In this document: positions 1 to 12,845 of the stretch, one piece after another
Position numbering within the stretch: the first letter of the stretch is position 1
How the letters are laid out: each line of letters starts with the position of its first letter
Source: Clitopilus passeckerianus
Taxonomy: Eukaryota; Basidiomycota; Agaricomycetes; Agaricales; Entolomataceae
NCBI GenBank assembly: GCA_944990035.1
Contig: CALYLX010000090.1
Location: forward strand, 1 to 64,000
DNA: 64,000 nucleotides
Direction: 5' to 3'
The notes under the pieces: model-generated
Seen by the model: only the letters and a program-made list of their open reading frames with translations
The model's database searches: none
Told to the model about the DNA's origin: nothing
Translations under genes and position numbers: made by a program

Positions 1-3000
1 AATATCAACCGTGGATCTCGAAGTTCGTCTCCGCATACAGTTGAACTCTACGCTCTTCAAGAAGACGCTTGCATGCAAACGCGCCAGTAACAATGAAGGT
101 CAACCGGATAATGAGACAGACTCCGAAACGAGACAGGACGCAAAGGCGCAGATTATGACTTTGATGACCACGGACGTGGACCGACTGAGCAAGTTCATTT
201 GGCATCTGTATATGTTGATTGGTGGGCATTCTGCCTTTTTTGAATGTGCCTGCTCTAAACCACACCTAGCTTCACCTCTCGAGATCGTTATTGCATCATA
301 CATCCTGTACCGCCTTCTGGGTCAGTATAAATCCTTGCTCTGGCCTTGCAGATTCTGAGTTCTGTCTTATAGGCGTTTCGTGCCTTGTCGGCATTGGGGT
401 CTCGTGTATACTTCTACCCTTGAATCACTTCGCAGCAAAATACGCTCTTGGTGCGTTTTTATTCAATGGTAGGCTAATGCATGACTAAACCAGCATTGCA
501 GCTGCTCAAGGGAATCTCCTGAAAGCCCGAGATGAGCGAGTTGCGTTAATGAACGAGGTTCTGGGTGCTATGCGGATGTTGAAGGTTAGACCCTTGTGGA
601 ACAAACTCTGGTAAACTTGTTGATACCTCTATGTTTCTAGTTCATGGCCTGGGAAAGGAAGTTCGAAGAACGGATTCTACGTATCAGGGAAAAAGAGCTG
701 AAGTACCAGGAAACCAACTATTCAATTGAGGTGTGACCAATGTAAGATACCGTCTCCTCGCCTAGCTAACTCAGACCAATTCCAACAGACTCTGTGGAGA
801 GTAGTATGGTAAGACTTGCCGTTTGAAAACCTCGTCCGGTGCTCACTGAAATACAGGTACAGCGCTCCCGTGATCGTCTCGGTCTTCACCTTTTGGCACT
901 TTACGAATGTTCGTCATCAAGCCCTCACCTCATCTATCGCTTTCACGGCCGTGAGTACATTATCCCCCGCCTGGCATGCAAGCCTAGCTAACATACGCAC
1001 TTTACCAGATCCTTGGTAAGCTTCCGCCATGGATTGTTATCATGACTTCGGTCTAATGGTTAGCAGTGTTCGGCAAGATGAAGTATGCTCTCAATGGCCT
1101 TCCTGGCGCACTGATAGGACTCCTCGAGGTAAAGCAGGCACTGCTTGAACTACTACTTCACTTGGAATAACCGGATTTACAGAGCTTTGTCTCCCTCCGC
1201 CGCATCGAACGATATCTCAACCGGAGAGAGGTTGACTCACCGAGGAACACAAGTCGAACGGAAGTCGTAGGCTTCCGAGCCTGCACCCTAACCTGGAGTC
1301 ATGAACATCCGATAACTGAAGGCTCTCGTCAAGAATCATTACCTTTCAGCTCCGGATTTGCACTTTCGAACCTGAACCTGAGTTTCCCCACCGGAGAGCT
1401 CTCACTGATCTGCGGCAAGCTAGGTTCAGGGAAGACATTAGTTTTACTTGGTATGTTTTAATAAGTTGGACTATTAATGTCTAACAATGTGCAGGTCTAT
1501 TGGGAGAGGCAGACGTGGTGTCAGGAGAAGTGTATTGCCCCAGATCACCTCCAGACACAATTGGACTAGATTCAGGTGGACATATACCACCGGGTATATG
1601 GATAATGGAGGGTGTTTGTGCTTATGTGCCTCAAGTATGTCAAGCGTTCACCACTTTTACTTTCATAGGAGCAGTTTAACGACATTTGCTCAGGTTGCCT
1701 GGCTATCGAATGCATCTATCAAGGGTTCGTTCAACAATCTTTGCTTGTGTACTATTGCTGACTACCTACTATAGACAACATCTTGTTCCACCTGCCTTAT
1801 GATGAAGACCGGTATCTACAAACTCTCGAAGCATGTGCCCTTGTTAATGACCTAGAAATCCTAGAAGATGGGGATGAGACGGAAATCGGAGAGCGCGGGG
1901 TAAGCAAATCGCCACTAGTCACTGTTGCAAGGCCTGATTAGATGGATGTAGGTCAATCTGTCTGGCGGACAGAAGGCTCGGGGTGAGTAAAGAAAACCTG
2001 GTGCAGATGAATGCTCCTTACTCTCCCACAGTCTCGCTGGCACGGGCTGTCTATTCACGGGCCTCAGTGTTGTTGCTCGACGATGCTCTCTCCGCTGGTG
2101 AGATCAAGCTCCTTTGCGACTTACTTCCATATACTAACTGTTATCTAGTGGACGCTCATACCGCCTTTCATCTCTTTCATCGCTGCATACGAGGGGAGAT
2201 CATGGCGGGAAGAACAGTAATCCTTGTCTCGCACTATGTCAGATTATGTGCTCCCGACGCTAAATACATCGTTGCGCTTACTGGCGGACATGTCGGGTTC
2301 GAAGGTGATTACGAGTCGTTCAAGAGCAGCTCTATTATCACCGATCTTGTGGGTGGTCTTCCGTGTTCTCCTTCGGAGGAGACTTTGCTGGACGCAGATT
2401 CCGACGTGCTATGTACCGTACCGACTAGTGGTACCTCTTCAGCCACCTCAAGCATTTCGGGCGTGACCGTCAAGGGTCGTGGACCTCCAAAGAAGCTCGT
2501 TGAGGAAGAAAATCGTACAGTCGGACATATCGGAAAAGATGCTTGGAAGACCTACACATTTGCATGTGGTGGTCCTTTCTTCTGGTTCACGCTTGTGTTA
2601 GTGCTCTTGGGTGCTTCCGTGAGCCCAGTGCTGGAGAATGGATGGTTAAAGTATTTTGTGGAAGTTCGACCTGATGATTTGTTCTAACTGGTTCTTTCTC
2701 TTCTAGGCGCTGGTCCAATGAGGCCATGCAAAGGCGACCCACAGATTCCACTTTCTATGTCATGGTCTATGCCGCATTCACATTTGGCGGATTGATCATC
2801 GCGGCCACGCGCTGGATTTTCCTCTACTCCGGAACCCTTCGTGCTTCCGATGCGCTGCATAGGCGCCTTCTGAAGGCAGTTCTTTTTGCGAATATGCGGT
2901 TTCATGACACTGTGTCTCGCGGCCGGCTATTGAACAGATTTAGCAAAGATTTTGAAGGTCCGTACTCGTCCTTTCTTCGAGGTCTTATTTGGTTCACCAA

Positions 3001-5175
3001 CCCTACACAGATATCGACAGCAGTTTGCCAGACGATGTTGCCCATGCCATCATATACGCTTTGTCCGCCCTCACGACTGTGGTCACCGTCAGTTTCGTTG
3101 GGGGCCTTCCGTTCATTGTTGCTATCGCCATTCTAAGCGTGCTCTATTTCAAAGGTATGTCTACGTCCGTAGAATCTGTTCTGTGGAGGAGCTTACAGGA
3201 GTTCAGTCGCGCAGGTAAATGACTGACCCAAGCGTTTAAACATGCCCCTTACACCTTGGTGTAGATATATGGTCACTCGGCTCGAGATATGAGGCGGCTC
3301 TGTGAGTTCTTAGCCTTCCCTGTCCCACGTCTTGCTTAGTTGCTTGATTAGGCTCTGTGACCCGCTCGCCACTCTATTCCATGTATGGCGAAACTATCGC
3401 GGGTGCTACCGTGATACGAGCCTTTGGGGCGTCGTCGAAAACACAACATGATATGCTTCAATTGATGGATATGGTAACAGTCTCTCGTTTCGCCCAGACT
3501 TCCGCGTACTGACGGACGCTTGCTATAGCAATCAACACCGTATTACTGGATGTGGGCTGGTACGTATGCGCTCTTCCAACAAGACTCGTCGTTGACCTCA
3601 TCCACAGTGAACCGTTGGCTAGCCAGAAGATTCAACATGTTCTCAGATTCTATTGTTGGCGCCGTCGCACTCCTTTCGTTGCTGACCCCGACAATCAGCG
3701 CTTCACTGGCAGGATTTGCTCTGGCTTTCGCTTCAACAATCACCAGTGACATGTTATTCCTCGCTTGGCGATTTGTCGGTCTTGAACAGGCTATGGTTGC
3801 TGTTGAACGAGTAAAGGAATATTCAGACCTTCCGCCAGAAGGATCAGAGCATACTAAGCGTGTTCCGCCAATATACTGGCCCGCGAATGGGGTTATTGAA
3901 TGCAAAGACTTGACTGTTCGCTATGCAGTACGTGACACCGAGGTTCCCTAGACATGCATACTGATGAATGGCATTCGTATGAAGTCCTATCTCCCTGTCG
4001 TTCTTCACAAGATCGATTTCACCATCAAAGCTGGAGAGAAGGTCAGTCTTTCACGGGGTTACTCCATTCTCAACGCTGATGTACAGGTATAGATTGGAGT
4101 CGTCGGCAGAACGGGGTCAGGAAAGAGTACCCTTGCACTCTCGCTATTCAGATTTGTCGAACGTATGGAGGGAACCATAACAATTGACGGAATCGACATC
4201 ACAGAGCTTGGACTTTCTGACCTTCGCAGTCGCCTCACTATCATTCCACGTAAGTTTCTACAGATCTCCCTTGACCCCAGTTCAACTGACTAACCTGTTG
4301 CAGAGGACCCAACGATCTTGAGTGGCTCGCTGCGGTCAACCATGGACGTTTTTGGTGAACATCAAGACGGCGAGATAGTGGGTACTACTCTAACTCTATT
4401 TGAAGCAGCTGACTGAGTGGACGTAGTACGAAGCCTTTCGACGTGTGTATTTGATTCCCTCAAACAACCTTGAAGGCGGGACTTCTAGCCCAGAAGTCGA
4501 TCTCAATATCTTTCGAAACCTTGATTCCCTCATATCCGAAGGCGGCGAGAATTTCTCAACAGGGTAGGGCGTGTTAGTTTCTGGGAAAAGATTGGGCTGA
4601 CATTGGTACAGGCAGAAACAGCTCCTTTGTATGGCAAGGGCCATCCTGAAGAGAACGAAGATTCTCGTCATGGATGAGGCGACGGCTAGGTGGGTTATAG
4701 TGAGATTGTAGACAAACTCAAGAACTCAACTCCGAAATCAGTGTTGATTATGCTACAGACGAGCTTATTAGCACAACAATACGGCAGTGCGTTTTCTGAT
4801 TCTCAGATAATCCCATGCTCTTCGCTAGCCAGCTCTGTTAGGGAGTTTGCTGAAAGCACCATCTTGACGATCGCCCACCGACTACGGACCATTATTGACT
4901 ACGATAGGGTGAGTCAATGTATTTCTGACTCCCAGTGGCGACTCAAGAAGGTCATTATCACAGGTTATGGTACTAGATCAAGGTAGAATCGTAGAGTTCG
5001 ACCGGTAAGTTCGGGATTTGGACGCCTCGGGGAGGAGTGCTCACCCTGATGTCATTGCTGTAGCCCTTCGATACTCCTTCAAGACGAAAACTCTAGATTT
5101 TATGGCATGTGCCGAGCCACTGGTCAACAGGAGTTTATGGACCTCCAGCGAATGGCAGAGGCTTCAGTGCAATAG
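1..5175 (+). CDS. ABCC-family ABC transporter, copy 1 (5' end outside window)
   Basis: This is an ATP-driven membrane exporter of the multidrug-resistance-associated (ABCC) family. The window opens inside the first transmembrane domain, at the position matching about 7785 of copy 2. Reading through about 25 short introns gives one unbroken protein to TAG at 5173-5175. NBD1 has Walker A GKLGSGKT (about 1417-1440), signature LSGGQ (about 1955) and Walker B LLLDD; Asp replaces the catalytic Glu, as is usual for ABCC NBD1. NBD2 has GRTGSGKST (about 4107), signature FSTGQ, and Walker B VMDEATASVD split by an intron near 4690. Stop codons in the raw frames fall inside introns. Domain order and intron positions match copy 2 downstream, so this is a tandem paralogue. 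The substrate cannot be read from sequence. I am sure of the family and less sure of each small exon. Confidence 0.88.
3207..3214 (+). other. 8-nt micro-exon in ABCC copy 1
   Basis: The preceding exon ends in AAAG at 3154. The eight bases TCGCGCAG lie between an acceptor (ttcag) and a donor (gtaaat), and the next exon starts at 3265. Joining them gives the uninterrupted reading K-V-A-Q-I-Y-G, in frame with the following [12 protein letters not shown]. The flanking introns are 52 and 50 nt. Copy 2 has an 8-nt exon at the same protein position. Confidence 0.72.
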
Positions 5176-5246
5176 ATTTGATTTTTTGGCTTCGTAGTCC
5201 TCTTTCATCTTACATTCTAGTAATGTTTTTTCTCTCCATCTTACTA

Positions 5247-5910
5247 CAGTTGAATACCTCATAATGCATAAGGTCGTAATGCATAAGACATCATAATGCA
5301 TAGAAATCGGCCAGACCGTGTGCGTCTAGGCCATTTTATGCATTATTTCTCATACTGGATAATGCATAGTAGAATCAGGCAATTATGCATTACCATATCC
5401 CCATATTTTGCTTGAAAATATATCTATATATGTAAATTTCCGGTAACAAAATAGCTCCCATAGTAACATTACACCCGATTCTGGACTAAACCAGCCATCA
5501 TCCCCATGCATGGTCTACTGATCTCGGAAATTTCAGGGATACATGCAGCTTTCCAGTCCAGAATCCGGCCTGAGGCCCAAAGTCAGGTTTCGTTAATGAC
5601 GGTAAACCTCTTGGTAAACCTTATTAAGAACTTCGTGACCGTTTGCGTGAGCTGGAGCGGGATTTCTATAGAAAGACCTTAATCTCCAAAGTTTAGTCTC
5701 TAAATCATCTCCACTTCAATTAGCTTTCTTGTTTCGCTGCTAAAACCTCAAAATCGAGGCAAAGTTGAGGTCAACACCCGGGTCAACGCCCAATGAGTGG
5801 GCTATGTCACAGCACGTCACAGGGATGTGACACTTTCCAAAATGCATAAGACATGATAATGCATAGCGTTACCCCAGGACAAGCGTTATGCATTATGAGA
5901 TAGTCAACTG
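5247..5910. mobile_element. TA-flanked inverted-repeat element, Tc1/mariner-type MITE
   Basis: A 664-bp element lies between the two ABCC genes. Its left end begins CAGTTGAATACCTCATAATG and its right end is the imperfect reverse complement, finishing in ...TAGTCAACTG. About 25 of 28 terminal bases match. Both sides are flanked by the dinucleotide TA (5245-5246 and 5911-5912). A CAGT start with a TA target duplication is typical of Tc1/mariner/pogo elements. At least nine copies of a motif around ATAATGCATA or its complement cluster in the first about 140 bp and last about 70 bp. They resemble subterminal transposase-binding repeats. No transposase frame is present, so this would be a non-autonomous copy moved in trans. 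Confidence 0.72.
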
Positions 5911-6465
5911 TACCGACTTCGCTTGGATCGTCAATCTTGGCACGGACTTTTGACATTTGGTGTCGCTCGAGTCAGTGCGGGGCCGTCCTTCCGTAAAGAA
6001 TGGGGATTCGAGAGAGATCGTAATCTCCCACTGGCTATTACATATGTATCTTAGCCCCGGTTGAAGTTTTCGCAATTTTGGGCTTCGATTGCACCAGGAC
6101 GCGCCTCAGCCTCAGAAAAAGCGCAGGAATGAGCTACAGGCGATAATTTATATGAGTACGAGGCACCGATGTACTAATCCTCTGGTTAGTGAACGATATC
6201 GTCATCCTCAGAAGAAATATATAGAGGACCGTTGGTGTCGGCGCTTATGGAGGAAAAGGGGCTTACTCAGCGGTACCCTGAAGTTTTGAGTGGCCGAGCC
6301 ATGTGGTTGCACGGACGGTATCAACGAATTCCAATCATATTCGGTTCTGCGTTTGACTCATATACACGGCTCAACGCCCAAAGGCTCCGTCGAGCATCAA
6401 GAAAAGTTCATTAAACTGCTCGGTTGTGCACAGAAACAATCCGTAGCTTCTTTTCTTTCCTTTAC
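5911..6465. other. Upstream region of ABCC copy 2
   Basis: About 555 bp between the MITE and the chosen start of the second transporter. Short open frames occur, but none has family motifs or splice context that I can support. An alternative in-frame start at 6424 would add 14 residues to the transporter. Confidence 0.4.
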
Positions 6466-9400
6466 ATGCCTCGATTTCAGTTCGAAATCTCGGTCGCTCT
6501 TGCTATCAGTGCTTTTGGTTCTTTGCTTATCTTCTACTTGACTCGGGAGAAAAAGGGACAAATCAAACTTCCAACTCATTCGGAAGAACTTAATGGTTCA
6601 AGTTTCCATGAGGGACATGACCCCTTCGACGTGGTGAAGCCAGAGGATCTCATTGACGGATACCCCTTAGACGCTGAGGCGTTTTGGAGAAAGGTGAGCT
6701 GCGAAATTGGTTAGGAAGTTGGGCTCGACTGACTTGGAGTAAGGTTCGATGGATCAAAACGACTATCTCTATCTTGCTATCCTTGCTAGTCATGATTAAC
6801 GCTATTTCACTGGGATGGGCCTCCATAAATGACGACCCAAAGGATATTGCGACTTCGGCCTTGGAACTTACATTTTCTATCTACATGTTGGGTTTGGCCG
6901 TCCGCGCTGCTGCACAAAATACGCAAGCACTCCATGCTGAATCTATTCTGCACATTACGTCGCTGGCTGCCTTTGCGTCTGCCTTACTTGGTCTCATTTC
7001 CATTCTACCAACCACATCCCCGACGACTGCCGCTTCTGCAACGACACCATTCCTTAAAGGTCTATGGTTTATGAAGCTGGCCTCGTTCATAATCATCCTC
7101 GTCATGGCGGGAACGTCACCATTGGGCCCACCCATGTCCTATCCGGTGGAACAAATATACTCCGAGAAGACGATACAGGCCATCACCAACAAGCAACCAG
7201 AAAATGTTTGTGGTATCGTTGGTACGCATCAGCCCGGGCCACAGCTAGGTTGTAGCATATGCTCATTTGACATGTATCACAGGTGCTTCCCCCTTCGCCA
7301 CTTTGCTATTCTCGTACACGACCCAGGTTGTATGGCTCGGCAATATTGCAACCAGTCTCGAAGTCGGTGATCTTCCTGTGGTTCCCGCCGACATGCGCTC
7401 TACGTTTAACTACGCCAAAATGAAGAGGGGTATGAAGGAAGTTCACCTCCGTATCGGTAGTTGGTCTCCCAAGCCGGGTTCAGGATATGGGTTAGGCTGG
7501 CGTTTATTGAGAGTCAACGCTGCACCAATTGGAATACTCATTCTGTTGGCTGCTACATCCGCAATGCTCTTTTACACACCTGCGATCGTTTTGGAACGCT
7601 TCATCACTTATTTGCAAAACGATCCGGAGAGAAAGGATATGGGCTGGGGATGGGTCTATGTTCTCGGTCTATTCTCGACCAATGCAATCATGTATCTTGG
7701 TGTGTTTGTGTTATGACACTCATTCCGCATGCATGCTCACAAAAGCTTTACAGTCACTGGTCAACTCTGGTCGATTTCTACCACCACGATCCAAGTTCGC
7801 CTTCGTAACCAAATGAACTCAATGCTCTTTGCCAAAACCCTCATTCGCAAAGATGTTGCTTCCTCCGCACCCACCAAGTCTGACGACGACGACGATGCAA
7901 AGAAGAAGGATGAACCCAAGGAGGAAAAGAAAGACGATGAAGATGATTTCTCGAGCAAGGCCCAGATTATGACACTCATGACCACGGACGTTGACCGCGT
8001 TAGCGAACTTGCCTGGCATATGTTCTCTCTCGTTGGTAAGCCCATTACAACATATCTGAAATCAGCTCGGAGGCTCATATACCTTCCGCAGATTCCCCCA
8101 TAGAAATCGTTATTGGATCTATATTCCTATATAAATTGCTTGGAGTTTCTTGCTTTATCGGTCTCGCTGTTACATGCCTGTTCCTCCCCCTGAATCACTT
8201 CGCTGGAAAGGTCGTTATGGGTGCACAAGATAATCTCATGAAGGCAAGGGATGAAAGGGTTTCTCTCATGAATGAAGTGAGTTGCCCCTGTTGATGCCCA
8301 ATGGCACGAGGACTGACTGTTCATTTCAACAGATTCTTGGTGGTATCCGTATGCTCAAGTTCATGGCATGGGAACGAAACTTTGAAGCCCGAGTGCTCAA
8401 AGTCCGTGAAAAGGAGCTCAAGTACCAGAAACTTAATTATTCCATTGAGACCCTGTGGAATGCTATCTGGTATTTTGCCCTATCCGACTTGGTACCGTTC
8501 ACTCTCTTACCCATTCTTTTAGGAACGGTTCGCCCATTCTCGTCACGCTCGTCACCTTCTGGCATTTCGCTGTCGTAAGGCACCAGACCTTGACACCAGC
8601 TCTTGCTTTCCCTGCTGTAAGTCGTTCACACTCATATTTCTATCCTCCCTCGTGCTCAACGTTTTATAGATCCTTGGTAACTAATGATATCTTCTCAATA
8701 TTTTCCGCTTCTTGACACTCGGCTTTATCAGTCTTTGACGAAATGAAGTTTGCATTGAACGCGCTACCGGAAACCTTCATCAACTTGCTTCAGGTGAGCA
8801 TACCGGACTTTCAATTGTAACAATAGCTTACGAAATTCCTTCAGAGCTTGGTCTCGCTGCGCCGTATCGAGAAGTACATGGGAGGTTCCGAAGTCAAGCC
8901 CGTCCCTCCTCTCTCCGAGCAATCCGACATCATTGCCTTCCAGTCTTGCACTGTCACTTGGTCGCAAGATAGATCTCTTACTAGCGCAACTCCCTCTACA
9001 ACGTCTGCGGCTTCGACTCCTAAACACAGGTTTATGTTGATGGACTTGTCCCTCAGCTTCCCCAGCGGCGAGTTGTCGCTTGTTTGTGGCAAACTTGGTT
9101 CTGGGAAGACTTTGTTATTGTTATGTATGTTTTCAATTTACTACATTTTCGTGGGCAAATACTGACCGTGCAAATCATGCAGCCCTACTCGGTGAAGCAG
9201 ATACACTCACTGGACAAGTTATTGGACCTCGTTCTCCTCCCGATGCCATCGCCTCTTTCGTTGGAGTCCATGTCCCGAAGGAACAGTGGATCGTCAAGGG
9301 TGTTTGCGCTTACGTTCCCCAAGCTGCCTGGCTCCGCAATGCGTCCATCAAAGGTTTGTTTTTACATCATGGAGTCCAAACTCCTCATCTCTAATTACTC

Positions 9401-12400
9401 TAATCCACAGATAACATTCTCTTCAATCTCCCGTATGACGAGGAAAGGTACCAGAAGACCTTAGAGGTAAGGTATACGTATCTTTGTCGTCCTTCCAGGT
9501 CTGATAGTGAAATAGGTCTGCGCCTTGATCAGTGATTTAGAGATTCTTGAGGACGGCGATGAAGCTGAAATCGGCGAACGCGGTGTACGTATTCGATATA
9601 CTAAGCCACCAACTCTTGGAAGACTAATGATACTCTAGGTCAACCTTTCTGGTGGTCAGAAGGCTCGAGGTATGATTTAATTACCCTGGGGTTGACGTAA
9701 CTAACCTGTTCCTGCAGTTTCACTTGCTCGTGCAGTTTACTCTCGTGCTTCCGTCTTGCTTCTGGACGACGTCCTTTCTGCTGGTGCGCCTGACACCTCT
9801 GTCACCTCCCATATAATTTACTAATGCTCAAGCTAGTCGATGCTCATACCGCTCACCACCTCTACCACGAGTGTTTGAAGGGAGAACTCATGGAAGGCAG
9901 GACCGTCATCCTTGTTTCCCATCACGTTCAGCTATGCTCTCCCGGAGCAGAGTACATCGTTGCTCTGGATAACGGCAGAGTTCAGTTCGAGGGCAGTCAC
10001 GAAGCTTTCCAAAAATCGGGAGTTCTGCGCACTCTTGTCCAGACAACAGACGCTGCCGACAGCAAGGAAGAGCCTGCCGAAATTCTTGAAGAGCAATTGG
10101 ACAAGGAAGCAGAGCCCAGCTCAGAAACCAGCTCAACGATCGCTGCATCTTCGGAGGCAAATTCCAAACTTAAGAAGCCTCCGAGAAAACTAATTGAAGA
10201 AGAGAAACGAGCCGTTGGACGGATAGGAAAGGATGTCTGGGGTTGGTATACCTGGGCCTGTGGCAGTGGATGGTATTGGGCCTTGTTCCTCGGCGTCCTG
10301 GTCATCGCCTCGCTAAGCCCCGTCTTTGAGCGAAGTTGGCTCAGGTAAGTCTAAAACTCGGAACTTAACCTATGCCAAATAACTAACATACAGCTCACAG
10401 ATATTGGTCTGGTCTTTCCTTGGAACGCGGCAATGATGACCCAACCTTCTACATTGCCGTTTACGCCATCATCTCCGCTCTTGGCCTCATCATCACGACC
10501 GTCAGATGGTTCATTCTCTACAACGGTTCCATTCGCGCTTCACGAGTTTTGTATGAACGCCTCCTCGAGTCTGTTCTCTTCGCCAACATTCGTTTCCACG
10601 ACACCGTTTCACGTGGTCGCCTACTCAATCGCTTTGGAAAGGATTTCGAGGGTATCGACAGCAGTCTGTCTGACAACTTCGGACGCAGCATTATCTATGG
10701 CCTGTCGGTGGCTACTACACTTATTACAGTCAGTTTTGTGGGTGGGCCTCCATTTGTGGTCGCCATTCTCATCTTGGGTTATATTTATTGGAGTGGTGAG
10801 TGGATTCACGATACGAGAACTACGGCAGCTCGCTGACATGTGTTTGTTTAGCTGCTAGGGTAATTAAGAAGGCTACATTGGCGGTATTGACGCTGACGGA
10901 ATTTGTAACTACAGATATACGGCCAAACCTCCAGAGATATGAGGCGATTGGGTACGTTTTTCTATCTGGGGACGAAGTCACCTTCTGACGTACCTTTGTA
11001 GATTCTGTTACTCGTTCGCCTTTGTACTCCATCTATGGTGAAACAATTGCTGGAGTGACCATCATTCGTGCTTTCGGAGCATCCTCCAAGTTCTTGCGTG
11101 ATATGCTCTGCTGCGTTGACACGGTACGCTTCATCATTGGGACCTCCATACTGTTATTAATTGACCGTATCAGAACTCGAATCCATATTACTGGATGTGG
11201 GGAGGTTAGTCTGGTCAGCCATTGTGTTGTTTCCCGTCCTGACTATCTCGTACAGTCAACAGATGGCTATCTATTCGTTTCAACTTATTGTCATCTGCGA
11301 TCGTCGGAGCGACCGCCTTGATCTCTCTAATCACGCCTGGTATTTCTGCTTCCTTCGCTGGTTTCGCACTCGCTTTCGCGTCAACTATCACTGGTGACCT
11401 CTTGTTCATGGTTCGCCGCTTCGTTGGCCTTGAGCAACAGATGGTACGCCTGCAAACACCCGAAATGAATATCTAGACTCATGAATATTAGGTTGCTGTG
11501 GAGCGAGTGAAAGAGTACTCAGAACTCAAGCAAGAGCCTCCGGAATTTATTGAGCCAAGACCACCCGCTTCTTGGCCATCCCAAGGTGCAATTGAGTGCG
11601 AGGACCTAGTTATTCGTTATGCAGTACGTTGACTCGCCCCCAGTCGGAATCATCACTGATGTTCTCTTAGCCTGAACTTCCCAATGTGTTGCACAACATT
11701 AGCTTCAGCATCAAGCCAGGTGAAAAGGTCGGCATTCTCGGAAGAACTGGTTCTGGCAAGAGTACCCTCGCACTGTCCTTCTTCCGATTCGTCGAGGCAA
11801 CGGAAGGCAAGATTGTTGTGGACGGAATTGACATCGCCAACGTTGGTCTGACCGACCTTCGTAGCAAGTTAACTATCATTCCTCGTAAGCTTAATTATCG
11901 TTCCTCGACTCGAGTATTGTTTGATTCATCACCCGTTTGCAGAGGATCCGACTGTCTTAAGCGGCACATTGCGCTCGACATTGGACGTATTTGACGAATA
12001 CGACGATGCTGAAATCGTACGAGATTCTTCCCTCTCCTTCGCTCTCCATCTCACAGAAGTTCTAGTTTGAAGCACTCCGCCGTGTTCACCTCATTCCTTC
12101 GGAAGATACGGCAAGCGAAACACCCGAAACTATCAACGCCAATGTATTCCGAAACCTCGATTCCAGTGTCTCTGAAGGAGGGGACAACTTCTCCACTGGG
12201 CAGGTAGTTCCCTTGAATGCCTTGGACTTCTGTTGATTTTCTGGCAGTGAGAAGCAGCTCCTTTGCATGGCCCGAGCAATCCTCAAGAGATCGAAGGTAT
12301 TGGTGATGGATGAGGTACGTGTTCAATCTGATTTTAGTCAACCTTAGCTGACGGTTCCTCCAGGCGACTGCCAGGTTAGTTTATTAGGTGACAGCTTATA

Positions 12401-12845
12401 CACAGGACTGACCAGTTTCCAGTGTCGACTACGCCACAGATGAACTCATTGGCAACACGATAAGGCAGTAAGTTTCACCCTTCCCTTAGTTACACTTGGG
12501 ACCTAATCGAATTGTCAGTGAGTTTGCTGAGAGCACTATTCTGACCATTGCGCATCGGCTAAGAACCGTCATTGACTACGACAGGGTAAGTGCCCAAAGC
12601 ACCTCGCCCTTAGTGGTTTTCCTGATTTTGATTGTCATAAATAGATCATGCTCCTCGACCAGGGACGAATCGTTGAGTTCGACAAGTGCGTATTTTACAC
12701 CGCTCATTCAGATCCCACATGGTTTCTAATATATACCCCCAGGCCTTCGGTATTGCTTCAAGACCCGAACTCGAGGTTCTCTGCACTTTGCAAAGCAACC
12801 GGGAAGGACGAGTTTGCGATGTTGAAGAAGATGGCAGAGGCGTAA
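6466..12845 (+). CDS. ABCC-family ABC transporter, copy 2 (complete)
   Basis: A full-length fungal ABCC exporter with roughly 25-30 short introns, ending at TAA 12843-12845. I chose the start at 6466 (MPRFQFEIS) because a hydrophobic helix follows at once. The N-terminal part carries several extra membrane helices (about 6740-7350), then TMD1, NBD1, TMD2 and NBD2. NBD1 shows GKLGSGKT (about 9090), LSGGQKAR (about 9650) and LLLDDVLSA with Asp in the catalytic-base position. NBD2 shows GRTGSGKST (about 11745), FSTGQ, VMDEATASVD and the H-loop region AHRLRT. A Lys/Asp/Glu-rich insert (about 7870-7950) lies in a TMD1 loop just before a [14 protein letters not shown] segment that copy 1 also has. 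The protein is probably a vacuolar or plasma-membrane organic-anion or drug-conjugate pump, but the substrate is inference. It is a tandem duplicate of the gene ending at 5175. Confidence 0.9.
10852..10859 (+). other. 8-nt micro-exon in ABCC copy 2
   Basis: The bases CTGCTAGG are bounded by acceptor tttag and donor gtaatt. Introns of 56 nt (10796-10851) and 55 nt (10860-10914) flank it. Joined to TGGAGTG upstream and ATATACGG downstream, it gives W-S-A-A-R-I-Y-G-Q with no frame change. Skipping it would shift the frame. The position matches the micro-exon at 3207-3214 in copy 1. Confidence 0.75.

Noticed and set aside
1..5175. ABCC copy 1 as a pseudogene
   Set aside because: Raw frames break often, but each break falls at a usable GT..AG intron that matches copy 2. 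The acceptor before [12 protein letters not shown] lies after gtatag, which removes an apparent TAG. No true lesion was found.
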